The position numbers were made by a program, and so were the translations under genes. This document shows positions 55,691 through 64,000 of a DNA stretch of 64,000 nucleotides, in pieces. How positions within the stretch are numbered: position 1 is the stretch's first letter; each line of letters begins with the position of its first letter. The notes beneath the pieces were generated by a model. That model saw nothing but the letters and a program-made list of their open reading frames with translations. It was not told the DNA's origin and made no database searches. The stretch is taken from the NCBI GenBank assembly GCA_025462645.1, contig JAOAPB010000028.1, positions 62,001-126,000 of the forward strand, read 5' to 3'. This DNA comes from Edaphobacter sp. GTDB taxonomy: Bacteria > Acidobacteriota > Terriglobia > Terriglobales > Acidobacteriaceae.

Positions 55691-56952
55691 GCCTGAACAA
55701 ACCCCTCAACCGGCATCTCGTGCTCCTCGGTGTCAACCACAACACCGCGCCCATCGAGATCCGCGAGCGCCTCGCCATCCCCGCCGGCCGCCTCGCCGAC
55801 GCCACGCGCACGCTACTCCACCAGCCCGGCATCCGCGAAGGCCTCATCCTCTCCACCTGCAACCGCGTGGAACTCGTCACCCTCCAGGAAGACGCCGCTG
55901 CCACCGACCCCGGCAAAGGTGCCGACCTCCTCCGCTTCCTCCACGAGTACTTCGCCGTGCCCCCCCACACCATCCAGCCCCATCTCTACGAGTTCCGCGA
56001 GCGCGAAGCCGTCCGTCATCTCTTCCGCGTAGCCAGCTCCCTCGACTCCATGGTCGTAGGCGAGCCTCAGATACTCGGCCAGGTCAAGGAGTCCTACACC
56101 GTAGCCCGCGAGGTAGGCGCCGTCGCCGGTAACCTCGAAGGTCTCCTCCAGCGCGCCTTCACGGTAGCCAAAAAAGTCCGCACCGAGACCCAGATCGGCT
56201 CCAACGCCGTCTCCATCGCCTCGGTAGCCGTAGACCTCGCCAGAAAGATCTTCGGCACCCTGCAAGGGAAGACCGTCCTCCTCGTAGGAGCCGGCAAGAT
56301 GTCCGAGCTCGCCGCCCGTCACCTCATCCAGCAGGGCGCAGCCAATATCCTCGTAGCCAATCGCACTCAATCCCGCGCTGAGAAGATAGCCGCCGAGTTC
56401 AACGGACAAGTCATCCCCTTCGATCTGCTCTACGAGAACGCTGATCGCGCCGACATCGTCATCACCAGCACCGGTGCTCCGCAAAAACTCTTCGGCCGCT
56501 CCCACGCCCAGCACTTCCTCCACCGTCGCCGCCACCGTCCCATGTTCTTCATCGACATCGCCGTCCCCCGCGACGTCGACCCCAGCATGAACGACGTCGA
56601 AGGCTGCTTCGTCTACGACATCGACGATCTCCAGCAGGTAGCCGCCGCCAACCTCGCCGACCGCAGTCGCGAAGCCGCCGCCGCCGAAACCATCGTCAGC
56701 AGGGAAGTAGAAAAATACGAGCAGCGTCTCCAGTCCCGCGACGCCGTCCCCGCCATCATCGCCCTCCAGCAAAACGCAGAGGCCATCCGCGAGGCCGAGC
56801 TTGCCCGCGCAACAAAACGCCTCGCAAGCCTCACCCCCGACCAGCAAGCCGCAGTAGAAGCACTCACGCGCTCGCTCACCGCCAAGCTCCTCCATCCCCA
56901 GCTCACGGCTCTCCGGCGTTCGGTTAGTGCCGCAGAAGATGAAAAAAACTAG
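55687..56952 (+). CDS. hemA: Glutamyl-tRNA reductase
   Basis: The protein is 421 residues from the ATG at 55687 (MSLNKPLNRHLVLLGVNHNT), chosen because it overlaps the hemX stop by four bases; the frame extends 50 codons upstream without family similarity. Elements are the catalytic Cys58 (STCNRVEL), the substrate region GEPQILGQVKESY, the NADPH loop VGAGKMSELAARHL and a C-terminal dimerisation helix. It catalyses the first committed step of C5-route haem synthesis. With hemC and hemD downstream in the window this is a loosely spaced haem region. A hairpin follows the stop immediately. Confidence 0.96.
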   Translation: MSLNKPLNRHLVLLGVNHNTAPIEIRERLAIPAGRLADATRTLLHQPGIREGLILSTCNRVELVTLQEDAAATDPGKGADLLRFLHEYFAVPPHTIQPHLYEFREREAVRHLFRVASSLDSMVVGEPQILGQVKESYTVAREVGAVAGNLEGLLQRAFTVAKKVRTETQIGSNAVSIASVAVDLARKIFGTLQGKTVLLVGAGKMSELAARHLIQQGAANILVANRTQSRAEKIAAEFNGQVIPFDLLYENADRADIVITSTGAPQKLFGRSHAQHFLHRRRHRPMFFIDIAVPRDVDPSMNDVEGCFVYDIDDLQQVAAANLADRSREAAAAETIVSREVEKYEQRLQSRDAVPAIIALQQNAEAIREAELARATKRLASLTPDQQAAVEALTRSLTAKLLHPQLTALRRSVSAAEDEKN

Positions 56953-56973
56953 GCCCGGTTCTGCACACCGGGC
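56953..56973 (+). terminator. Possible terminator after hemA
   Basis: GCCCGGT (56953-56959) pairs with ACCGGGC (56967-56973) just after the stop. No T run follows, so the call is weak. Confidence 0.35.
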
Positions 56974-57168
56974 AGGGCAAGTCTTCCACTCCTGATTTCG
57001 TGCCTGACCTCTCAGCGGCAGGATTTCGGCGGAGACCGTACTAATGCGCCCACAACACTGAATCGAAAAAATAGTTGCATCCGAATATCGCCCTATCTCT
57101 TTCCATTGCACTACTTCCACCTGTGACCTTTCATTCTCAGCCACATCTAAAGAACAGAGGATTCTAAG

Positions 57169-58149
57169 ATGCCAAGGTCGAAAGTGCCACTACTGCTTCT
57201 TCTTCTTTCCCTGGTGACTCTGTTCGTGCCAGCCTTCGGGCAAAGCGCAAACCAAGCCCGCCCAGGGACTCTCAACTATCTCGAAGGACAGGCCTCCATA
57301 GAAGGCCGTCAGCTCTCTCCCAACTCCGTGGGCAACACCGAACTTCAGGCCGGACAATATTTGTCCACCGCGAACGGTAAAGCCGAAATTCTTCTTACTC
57401 CGGGTGTCTTCCTCCGTCTCGGCAACGATAGTACGGTCCAGATGGTCTCTCCCACCCTGACCCAGGTCGAAGTCAAACTCGAGAGCGGCCATGCCAACGT
57501 AGAAGTCGATCAACTCTACAAACAGAACACGATTCTTATCGATCTGAAGAACGGTCAGACCCATCTACTGAAGCCCGGTCTCTATGCCTTCGATGCCAAT
57601 AACTCCACTGTCCGTGTCTTCGACGGCAAGGCCGATGTCTACCCAGGGGAAAATCTCCAGACCGACATCAAACCCATCGAGGTCAAAGGCTCCCGTCAGA
57701 TCGTACTCACCGGCGAACCGGCCAATCCGCAACACTTCGATAAGGGCAGGTCCGAGGACGATCTCTACAAGTGGAGCAGCCTCCGCTCTGAGTATCTGGG
57801 TGAAGCCAACGTCGACCTCGCCTCGGAGTACGCCGGAGCCTCCAGCTTCTATCCCGGCTGGTACTGGGCTGGCGGTCCTTACGGCTACACCTGGCTCCCA
57901 GGTGACGGCCTCTTCTGGAACCCCTTTGGTTACGGCTTCTACTCGCCCTACTACCTCTACGGTGGAGGTTTCGTCTACGGCCGTTATGGTCGCGGTATCT
58001 ACCCCTATCGCGGCGGCTACGGCTACCGTGGCGGTCGGTCAATCGGCGGATATGCCCAGGGCGGTGGATTCCGCGGTGCCGGTAGCGGTGGAGGCTTCCA
58101 CGGCGGTGGAGGCGGAGGTTCCCGCGGCGGCGGTGGTGGTCATCGCTAA
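57169..58149 (+). CDS. Secreted FecR-domain protein with a Gly/Tyr-rich C-terminal tail
   Basis: This 326-residue protein has a signal peptide (residues 1-24, ending AFG) and a FecR-like beta domain (about 30-160, ILLTPGVFLRLGNDSTVQMV). After a linker, the last 110 residues are dominated by Gly, Tyr and Arg (GYGYRGGRSIGGY, then GGG runs). FecR domains are usually periplasmic sensors of TonB systems or carbohydrate-associated; here there is no anti-sigma part, so it is more likely an envelope structural or surface protein. The tail is low complexity and prone to length change. It stands alone between hemA and hemC. Confidence 0.82.
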   Translation: MPRSKVPLLLLLLSLVTLFVPAFGQSANQARPGTLNYLEGQASIEGRQLSPNSVGNTELQAGQYLSTANGKAEILLTPGVFLRLGNDSTVQMVSPTLTQVEVKLESGHANVEVDQLYKQNTILIDLKNGQTHLLKPGLYAFDANNSTVRVFDGKADVYPGENLQTDIKPIEVKGSRQIVLTGEPANPQHFDKGRSEDDLYKWSSLRSEYLGEANVDLASEYAGASSFYPGWYWAGGPYGYTWLPGDGLFWNPFGYGFYSPYYLYGGGFVYGRYGRGIYPYRGGYGYRGGRSIGGYAQGGGFRGAGSGGGFHGGGGGGSRGGGGGHR

Positions 58150-58202
58150 TCTCACCGGACGCAGGTAGGCGCAATCGTCGCGCATACCTTTCCAAAAAAG
58201 AG

Positions 58203-58237
58203 GGCAGGAAGCGACTTACTACGAGCCGCTTTCTGCC
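58203..58237 (+). terminator. Hairpin after the FecR-domain gene
   Basis: GGCAGGAAGCG (58203-58213) pairs with CGCTTTCTGCC (58227-58237) through one wobble, with TTCACC following. It is plausible as a terminator but has no T run. Confidence 0.45.
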
Positions 58238-58379
58238 TTCACCCGTTTAAACCGCATCCTCACTTGCAAAGTTGGCACAGTGGCCTTGAGGTGCGAACAG
58301 CCCCATACTCCATACGTTGATTTGGATAGTCGCTTGCAAGCAAGCGCGACCCCATCACATCCCGTATCCTAGACATGAC

Positions 58380-59354
58380 ATGAGTAGCGAGCACAACAAC
58401 CCAAAGAACCCCATCCGCATCGGCTCCCGTGGCTCTCAGCTTGCCCTCTGGCAGGCGAACCACATCCTCTACGCTCTCCGCGACGCCGGCTACCACGTCG
58501 AGCTCGAAGTCATACGCACCACCGGCGACCGCATGCAGCAGCCGGGCTTCGTGCCCCCCGCCGACCTCGACGGCAAAGGAATCTTCATCAAGGAGATCGA
58601 AGAGGCCCTCGAAGAGGGTCGCATCGACCTCGCCGTCCACTCCCTTAAGGACCTACCGACAAAACTAGCCCCGCAGTTCACGATCGCCGCCATCCCCAAG
58701 CGAGCCGACGCGCGCGACGTCTGGGTCTGCGAGCAATACTGGGCGCTCCACACTCTGCCCATGGGCGGAACCATTGGCACCACCAGCCCTCGCCGTCGTG
58801 CCCAGCTTCTCGCGCTCCGCCCCGACGTGCAATTCGTCGACGTCCGCGGCAACATCGACACCCGCCTCAAGAAGCTGGCCGCCGGTCAGTGCGATGCCCT
58901 CGTCCTCGCCGCAGCCGGCCTCGATCGCCTCAAACGAGCCGAGTGGGTCCATCAGCGCTTCGCTCCAGACGAGCTCTGTCCCGCCCCCGGCCAGGGGGCT
59001 CTCGCCCTCGAAACCCGCAGCTGCGAGCACGTCATCGACGAAGCCCGTGACGCCTACATCCGTCAGGCCATCGCCTTCTTCAACCATCCCGAGACCCGCT
59101 TCTGCGTCGAAGCCGAGCGTGTCACCCTCGACGTCCTCGGCGGTGGCTGTTCGCTCCCCATCGGAGTCCACTGCGTCCCTGGGTACGACAAGTGGCGCAT
59201 GTACGCCCAGGTCATCGCTCCCGACGGCGAGACCATGGTCCAGATCGATACCGAAGCAACCCTCGACACCGACCCTGAAACACTCGGCCAATGGGTCGCC
59301 GAAGATCTCAAAGCCAAGGGCGCCCTCGCCCTTCTCGCCTCAGCTACCCTTTGA
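58380..59354 (+). CDS. hemC: Hydroxymethylbilane synthase (porphobilinogen deaminase)
   Basis: The protein is 324 residues from the ATG at 58380 (MSSEHNNPKNPIRIGSRGSQ), chosen because the conserved domain starts just after it; the frame opens earlier without similarity. Motifs are IRIGSRGSQLALWQA, HSLKDLPT, and the dipyrromethane cofactor cysteine Cys257 in GGGCSLPIG. The enzyme joins four porphobilinogens into hydroxymethylbilane. The product of the next step, HemD, is encoded 3.5 kb downstream. The 3' flank has a 21-base tandem duplication. Confidence 0.96.
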   Translation: MSSEHNNPKNPIRIGSRGSQLALWQANHILYALRDAGYHVELEVIRTTGDRMQQPGFVPPADLDGKGIFIKEIEEALEEGRIDLAVHSLKDLPTKLAPQFTIAAIPKRADARDVWVCEQYWALHTLPMGGTIGTTSPRRRAQLLALRPDVQFVDVRGNIDTRLKKLAAGQCDALVLAAAGLDRLKRAEWVHQRFAPDELCPAPGQGALALETRSCEHVIDEARDAYIRQAIAFFNHPETRFCVEAERVTLDVLGGGCSLPIGVHCVPGYDKWRMYAQVIAPDGETMVQIDTEATLDTDPETLGQWVAEDLKAKGALALLASATL

Positions 59355-59394
59355 AGCAAAAAACGTTTGTCATGAAGCAAAAAACGCTTGTCAT
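59353..59394 (+). repeat. 21-base tandem duplication after hemC
   Basis: GAAGCAAAAAACGTTTGTCA and its near copy (GAAGCAAAAAACGCTTGTCA) sit back to back at 59353-59373 and 59374-59394, differing at one base. The first copy includes the last two bases of the hemC stop. Confidence 0.85.
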
Positions 59395-59412
59395 TCTGAG
59401 CGTAGCGAAGAA
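59391..59412 (+). repeat. REP-like element (second copy)
   Basis: CATTCTGAGCGTAGCGAAGAA is a variant of the element at 32706-32731, and it begins at the end of the tandem duplication. Confidence 0.65.
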
Positions 59413-59567
59413 CCCCCGCATTTTGTTCGTAGCGGCTATGCTGTCAACGTCAATGCCACAGAGATGCGAAATCGACTTAACGCTCGCGCTTGCATCCCAA
59501 TACTCACAGCGTTCACATACACAGCGATGAAATCGCTATAAACTGCTATCTGGAAGTGTGAGGTGTA

Positions 59568-61988
59568 ATGAGCGAAGGTCGTTGGGTTTTGTTGATTGCA
59601 AGTGAAGTGGGTGGCACGGACTCTGTCTCAGATCGCGCCATGGAGCGATTAGTTAATGCAATCAGAGAAGAAGGCTACGAGGTCGTCCGCACCTCCACTC
59701 CGGAAGATGGTCTATCCCTCGTAACGTCGGACCCATCCCACAGCGCCATCCTGCTCGACTGGGACCTCGAAGGCGAGAACCAGTTCGACGAGCGCGCCGC
59801 GCTCAAGATCCTCCGCGCCGTCCGTCATCGCAACAAGAAGATTCCGATCTTCCTCATCGCCGACCGCACCCTCGTCAGCGAGCTTCCGCTCGAAGTCGTC
59901 AAACAGGTCCACGAGTACATCCACCTCTTCGGCGACACCCCCGCCTTCATCGCCAATCGTGTCGACTTCGCCGTCGAGCGCTACCACGAGCAGCTTCTCC
60001 CGCCCTACTTCCGCGAGCTCAAGAAGTACACCGACCAGGGAGCCTACTCCTGGGACGCGCCCGGCCACATGGGCGGCGTAGCGTATCTGAAGCACCCCGT
60101 CGGCATGGAGTTCCACAAGTTCTTCGGCGAGAACCTCCTGCGCTCCGACCTCGGCATCTCCACCGCCCCTCTAGGCTCCTGGCTCGATCACATCGGACCT
60201 CCCGGCGAGTCCGAGCGCAACGCTGCCCGCATCTTCGGAGCCGACTGGACCTTCTACGTCCTCGGCGGCTCGTCAAACTCAAACCAGATCATCGGCCACG
60301 GCGTCATCGCGCAGGACGACATCGTCCTCGCCGACGCCAACTGCCACAAGTCCATCTGCCACTCCCTCACTGTCACCGGCGCGCGCCCCGTCTACATGAA
60401 GCCCACGCGCAACGGCTACGGCATGATCGGCCTCGTCCCTCTCAAGCGCTTCCACCCCGACTTCATCAAGGGCCTCATCGAGCGCAGCCCCCTCACCAAG
60501 GGTGCCCGCTCACAGAACCCCACCTACGCCGTCGTCACCAACTCCACCTACGACGGCCTCTGCTACGACGTCAACCGTGTCGTAGCAGAGCTCTCGCAAA
60601 GCGTCCCTCGCGTTCACTTCGACGAAGCCTGGTACGCCTACGCCAAGTTCCACAAGATCTATCGCGGCCGCTTCGCCATGGACGTCCCCGACGACATGCC
60701 CGATCGCCCAGCCATCTTCTCCGTGCAGTCCACCCACAAGATGCTCGCGGCATTCTCCATGGGCTCCATGGTTCACATCAAGCTCAGCCCCCGTGCGCCT
60801 CTGGACTTCGATCAGTTCAACGAGTCCTTCATGATGCACGGCACCACCTCGCCCTTCTACCCTCTCATCGCAAGCCTCGACGTAGCCGCCGCCATGATGG
60901 ATGAACCCGCCGGCCCGACGCTGATGTTCGAGACCATCCACGATGCCATCAGCTTCCGCAAGGCCATGTCCTCGGTCGCTCACCGCCTCCGCGCCGCTGA
61001 AAATGGCGAGGGCTGGTTCTTCCGCCTCTTCCAGCCCGACCAGGTCACCGACCCCGAGACGGGCGAGACCCACGTCTTCGAAGAGACTCCCGACAAACTT
61101 CTCGGCTCGAACCCCTCCTGCTGGACCCTCAAGCCCGGCGAGGACTGGCATGGCTTCCAGGACGATGACATCGCCGACGACTACTGCATGTTGGACCCCA
61201 CCAAGGTCACCATTCTCATGCCGGGCGTCAACGCTCAGGGCCACATCGGCGACTGGGGCATCCCTGCCGCCATCCTCACCGAGTTCCTCGACAGCCGCCG
61301 CGTCGAGATCGCCCGCACCGGCGACTACACCGTCCTCGTCCTCTTCTCGGTCGGTACCTCCAAGGGCAAGTGGGGCAGCCTCCTCGAGAACCTCTTCGAG
61401 TTCAAGCGCCTCTACGACACCGAAGCCTCTCTCGAAGAGGCTCTCCCCGAGCTCGTAGCGAAGTATCCCAACCGCTATCGCAACGTCACTCTCAAGGAGC
61501 TCTCCGACGAGATGCACGCCGCCATGGTCCAGCTCAACCTGGCCAACCTTGTCGGCGAGGCCTGCGACGAGGACTTCGACCCCGTCCTCACCCCCGCGCA
61601 GACCTACCAGAAGCTCCTCCGCGCCGAGACGGAAAAGATCCGCTTCAACCAGATGGCCGGGCGCATCGCTGCCGTCATGCTTGTCCCATACCCCCCAGGC
61701 ATTCCCATGTCGATGCCCGGCGAGCGTCTCGGAGGCCCCGACAGTCCCGTCATTCGCCTCATACTGGCCATGGAGGAGTTCGGCAAGCGCTTCCCGGGCT
61801 TCGAGCGAGAGACTCATGGCATCGAAAGCGATGCCGAAGGGAACTACTGGATGCGAGCGGTCATCGAAACCCACGGAGCCAAGCGCCACACCAGCGGCAA
61901 CGGCAACGGCAAGCAGCGTCCACCCAGTTCAGCGCCTCCAGTCAAGAAGACACGCCGCATAACCGCGGTTCGAAGACCCCAGGAATAA
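59568..61988 (+). CDS. Orn/Lys/Arg decarboxylase (biodegradative arginine decarboxylase-like)
   Basis: This 806-residue PLP enzyme has the N-terminal receiver-like wing domain (about 1-130, ILLDWDLEGENQF) and a large PLP domain with Lys391 in STHKML, the Schiff-base site. The C-terminal domain is complete, and an extra basic tail of about 35 residues follows (GNGNGKQRPP). It fits the AdiA/LdcI/SpeF fold-type I group, acting on arginine, lysine or ornithine to make polyamines or resist acid. Which substrate cannot be read. GAGGTG precedes the ATG. No antiporter gene adjoins, so biosynthesis is more likely than an acid-resistance cycle. Confidence 0.9.
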   Translation: MSEGRWVLLIASEVGGTDSVSDRAMERLVNAIREEGYEVVRTSTPEDGLSLVTSDPSHSAILLDWDLEGENQFDERAALKILRAVRHRNKKIPIFLIADRTLVSELPLEVVKQVHEYIHLFGDTPAFIANRVDFAVERYHEQLLPPYFRELKKYTDQGAYSWDAPGHMGGVAYLKHPVGMEFHKFFGENLLRSDLGISTAPLGSWLDHIGPPGESERNAARIFGADWTFYVLGGSSNSNQIIGHGVIAQDDIVLADANCHKSICHSLTVTGARPVYMKPTRNGYGMIGLVPLKRFHPDFIKGLIERSPLTKGARSQNPTYAVVTNSTYDGLCYDVNRVVAELSQSVPRVHFDEAWYAYAKFHKIYRGRFAMDVPDDMPDRPAIFSVQSTHKMLAAFSMGSMVHIKLSPRAPLDFDQFNESFMMHGTTSPFYPLIASLDVAAAMMDEPAGPTLMFETIHDAISFRKAMSSVAHRLRAAENGEGWFFRLFQPDQVTDPETGETHVFEETPDKLLGSNPSCWTLKPGEDWHGFQDDDIADDYCMLDPTKVTILMPGVNAQGHIGDWGIPAAILTEFLDSRRVEIARTGDYTVLVLFSVGTSKGKWGSLLENLFEFKRLYDTEASLEEALPELVAKYPNRYRNVTLKELSDEMHAAMVQLNLANLVGEACDEDFDPVLTPAQTYQKLLRAETEKIRFNQMAGRIAAVMLVPYPPGIPMSMPGERLGGPDSPVIRLILAMEEFGKRFPGFERETHGIESDAEGNYWMRAVIETHGAKRHTSGNGNGKQRPPSSAPPVKKTRRITAVRRPQE

Positions 61989-62142
61989 TCCAATCCGGCA
62001 CGCGAACCCATCCAGCCCGGACCTTTAATGTCGGGCCTCAACTAAAGTCGGGGCTTCAACTTATTTTGGTTCTCATAGGAGTCATTGGGATTAGCGCGGT
62101 TCCAGGTAGTGTCTGACCAATCCTGGCCTTTGCTTCTAGGTA

Positions 62143-62164
62143 CCCCAAGGCTTTAGCCTTGGGG
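62143..62164 (+). repeat. Hairpin repeat (CCCCAAGGC ... GCCTTGGGG)
   Basis: Perfect nine-pair stem with loop TTTA. It shares GGCTTTAGCC and the right flank with the copy at 26637. It lies in the 270-base gap after the decarboxylase, where no gene is seen. Confidence 0.65.
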
Positions 62165-62258
62165 TCTCTCAAGGGAGATGAAAGATACGCTTTAGCCACT
62201 GGGGTCTGTCCTCTCACGCTGGTCCCAAATCGCAGATATATTCCTCAAGCTACGGTTG

Positions 62259-62663
62259 TCACTTCTTGGAAAACGAGCGCGTCAATACCACCATATTCCA
62301 GATATCTTCCGGCTTCGCGCGGTCGCCTTCACCGGGCATCTGACCTTTGCCGGTCTTGATGATGTAGAAGAGTTCCCCGTCAGTCAGGTCTTTCAGAGCT
62401 GCGGGATCGGTGTAGTCCTTAAGGACGAACTTCATAGCGGCAACAATATCGCCCTTGCCATTGCCGTTCTCTCCATGGCACATGGAGCACTCATATCCAT
62501 ACATCTTCTTGGCGCGGGCCAGAGATTCGGATGTTGGCTTTACCGGGTTCACCATGCGCGCGGCTTCAGCGGGAATAACTGTCTGTGCAGGCGCAGCAGC
62601 CGGTTGCTGTGGCGAGAGTGCGAAAGGCAGCAGTACGGAAAGGACGAACAAAGGCCTCAACAT
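62259..62663 (-). CDS. Small periplasmic cytochrome c (class I type)
   Basis: The protein is 134 residues from the ATG at 62663 (MLRPLFVLSVLLPFALSPQQ, a signal peptide), chosen because GGAGGAGG lies five bases upstream. One haem-binding motif (CSMCHGENGNGKGD) lies about residue 55 and the distal methionine is probably in KTGKGQMPGEGD. Such monohaem proteins shuttle electrons in the periplasm or belong to larger oxidoreductases. It stands alone between the decarboxylase and hemD, on the opposite strand. The haem genes around it would supply its cofactor. Confidence 0.88.
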   Translation of the reverse strand: MLRPLFVLSVLLPFALSPQQPAAAPAQTVIPAEAARMVNPVKPTSESLARAKKMYGYECSMCHGENGNGKGDIVAAMKFVLKDYTDPAALKDLTDGELFYIIKTGKGQMPGEGDRAKPEDIWNMVVLTRSFSKK

Positions 62664-62907
62664 GCGAGCCTCCTCCATTGCGGAACGGATACTATGCCTC
62701 TGGTGAGCCGATGGGAAGCTTTATCTTTAGCTAGTCACCTTCTTCTATCTCCGAAAGGCCGCCGCGTGGGAGCAGTCGGTTCCGAAGGAAGGGCTAAACG
62801 AAACAGCAACTTGGCTAACTCATCAAAGATGGCATGGCTTCGGAAGCTTGCATGACGAAAGCCCGCTGATGGGGTATCCCACCTCGACAAACTACAATCT
62901 CTAGGAG

Positions 62908-63765
62908 ATGCCCACCCTCGATAACAAACGCATCTTGATCACCCGAACTCGTCACCAGGCATCCGAGCTAGCCACCCAACTGGAAGCCCTCGGAGCCACC
63001 CCTCTCCTCATCCCCACGATAGAGATCATCACCCCCGAAACTTACGCACCCCTCGACACCGCTCTTGCCCAACTCGAATCCTTCGACTGGCTACTCTTCA
63101 CCAGCGCCAACGCCGTCGAGGTCTTCGCTCAGCGATTAAATCGGGTGCCCCATCTTCGCGACGGCCTCATCGTCGCTAAGGTGGGCAATCGCGGAAGCGA
63201 TCCGCTCTCTTCCGTTGATCCACAAAAGCCGATAGAGGGCTTCGACGCAAAGCTGCCGAAGATCGCCGCCATAGGCCCAGCCACTGCCAAAGCGGTGCAG
63301 GGAATCGGCCTCCAGGTCGACCTCATCCCGCCAAAGTACATCGCCGAATCCCTGCTTGAAGCCCTAATCCCCGAAGCCCTCGGCAAGCGCATGCTCCTCA
63401 TTCGTGCCGAGCAAGCCCGCGACATCCTTCCCGAAGGCCTCACCGCCGTCGGAGCCCACGTCACCATAGCCGAGGCCTATCGCACCCAGACGCCCCCGGA
63501 CTCCATCCCAGCCTTGCAGTCGATCTTCGCCTCACCCACCAGCTACCCGGATGCCATCACCTTCACCAGCGCCTCTACCGCTCGCAACCTCATCGCGCTC
63601 CTCGAAGCCGCCAACCTCACCCTCCCCCCCACCATCACCCTCGCCTCCATAGGCCCCATCACCTCCCAGACCCTCCGCGACCTCGGCCTCTCCCCGCACC
63701 TCGAAGCCGCCGAACCCACCATCCCAGCCCTGATCCAGTCCCTCACCGCCCACTTCGCCAGATAA
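62908..63765 (+). CDS. hemD: Uroporphyrinogen-III synthase
   Basis: This 285-residue protein has the two-domain HemD fold with RILITRTRHQASELATQLEALG, FTSANAVEVFAQRL, AIGPATAKAVQGIGL and SASTARNLIALLEAANL. It closes hydroxymethylbilane into uroporphyrinogen III. Between the FTSANAV segment and AIGPATAKA there are about 30 extra residues, largely encoded by a palindromic repeat (63141-63200), which relatives appear to lack. The protein remains in frame. AGGAG lies directly before the ATG and TACAAT ends 10 bases upstream of it, so the leader is short. Confidence 0.93.
   Translation: MPTLDNKRILITRTRHQASELATQLEALGATPLLIPTIEIITPETYAPLDTALAQLESFDWLLFTSANAVEVFAQRLNRVPHLRDGLIVAKVGNRGSDPLSSVDPQKPIEGFDAKLPKIAAIGPATAKAVQGIGLQVDLIPPKYIAESLLEALIPEALGKRMLLIRAEQARDILPEGLTAVGAHVTIAEAYRTQTPPDSIPALQSIFASPTSYPDAITFTSASTARNLIALLEAANLTLPPTITLASIGPITSQTLRDLGLSPHLEAAEPTIPALIQSLTAHFAR
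63141..63200 (+). repeat. Palindromic repeat copy inside hemD
   Basis: Begins TCGGGTGCCCCATCTTCGCG and matches 50815-50860 at 44 of 46 bases. The arms GCCCCATCTTCGCGAC and GTCGCTAAGGTGGGC pair imperfectly around GGCCTCATC. It adds VPHLRDGLIVAKVG-type residues to HemD. Confidence 0.85.
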
Positions 63766-64000
63766 CTCCCCGCTGTTCGTCGTAGCAGTCGTTTGTTCCC
63801 GTCGTTGTTTTTGCTTGTTCTCCCTCAACCAACCCGAACTGCTCGGGTGCCCCATCCATCGCAGCCTCACCGCAATGGGTGGGAATGTATCCTCTCCCCA
63901 GCCAGCTTGCTGTTGTCCTCCCAATTCTGCCACTAACAGGGGTACCTAGTGCGAGCTCCACGTCTTATCCGAAGAGTTGCACAGTTTCTCCAGCGTACAG
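63766..64000. other. 235-base end stretch without a gene
   Basis: No coding region is supported. It holds a hairpin repeat copy at 63843-63883 and otherwise nothing I recognise. Confidence 0.6.
63843..63883 (+). repeat. Palindromic repeat copy in the gap after hemD
   Basis: TCGGGTGCCCCATCCATCGC begins as the 63141 and 50815 copies do, then the stem bases diverge but still pair (CCCATCCATCGC with GCAATGGGTGGG). This compensatory change suggests selection or origin as a structured element. Confidence 0.65.

Noticed and set aside
55813-57144. 443-codon open frame antisense to hemA
   Set aside because: hemA is complete on the plus strand; the antisense product is low complexity.
60510-61889. 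459-codon open frame antisense to the decarboxylase gene
   Set aside because: Shadow of a strongly recognised PLP enzyme.

Overview
This is ordinary bacterial chromosome: dense, GC-rich, on both strands, with no phage, transposase, plasmid or CRISPR genes. I infer an acidobacterium of the Terriglobales type (Granulicella, Edaphobacter or Terriglobus-like). The reasons are two secreted VWFA-related proteins of the kind abundant in that group, an S55 (SpoIVB-type) peptidase in an organism with Gram-negative envelope genes (TolC, TonB, Lol, PagL), FecR and beta-propeller secreted proteins, and dispersed hairpin repeats. No 16S or marker phylogeny could be run, so this is an inference.

Layout. 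1-3.4 kb: sugar catabolism (end of araD; Gfo/Idh/MocA oxidoreductase; xylulokinase). 3.7-8.4 kb: TolC and HlyD/EmrA-type efflux pair, Dps, and a DedA-rhodanese fusion. 8.4-14.8 kb: TonB, HGSNAT-like acyltransferase, UbiD, PagL-like deacylase, a periplasmic SUOX-like protein, a solitary NuoI and a degenerate receiver. 14.9-16.7 kb: a SAM-I riboswitch ahead of a threonine-synthase-like PLP enzyme and a CysO/MoaD-like sulfur carrier. 16.9-29.6 kb: proteostasis genes (lon, clpX, clpP, tig, clpC), with an FkbM methyltransferase, an anchored aldose-epimerase-like protein, a family 5 UDG and a YtxH protein between them. 29.9-35.9 kb: a Lol-type ABC exporter with an AhpD-like gene between permease and ATPase, a 650-base non-coding stretch rich in repeats, a TRIC channel and a propeller protein. 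36-46.3 kb: zinc alcohol dehydrogenase, S55 peptidase, VWFA protein, cobalamin-binding-type protein, DinB-like protein, tRNA-Gln(CTG), and a two-gene operon (VWFA protein plus a 1045-residue protein I do not recognise). 46.6-49.2 kb: cytochrome P460 and a LytS/LytTR pair. 49.3-54.7 kb: coupled mutS-anmK-peptide-binding lipoprotein genes. 54.9-63.8 kb: haem synthesis (hemX-hemA, hemC, hemD), interrupted by a FecR protein, an arginine/lysine/ornithine decarboxylase and a cytochrome c.

Two observations stand out. First, the SAM-I riboswitch controls a threonine-synthase paralogue overlapped by a CysO-like carrier, which points to protein-thiocarboxylate-dependent cysteine or homocysteine synthesis rather than threonine synthesis. 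A hairpin covering the ribosome binding site is a candidate expression platform. Second, a palindromic repeat family has copies translated in frame inside hemD, lolC and a peptide-binding lipoprotein gene. Many genes overlap by 4 to 8 bases (lytS-lytTR, mutS-anmK-SBP, hemX-hemA, propeller-TRIC, lolC-ahpD), so translational coupling is common here.
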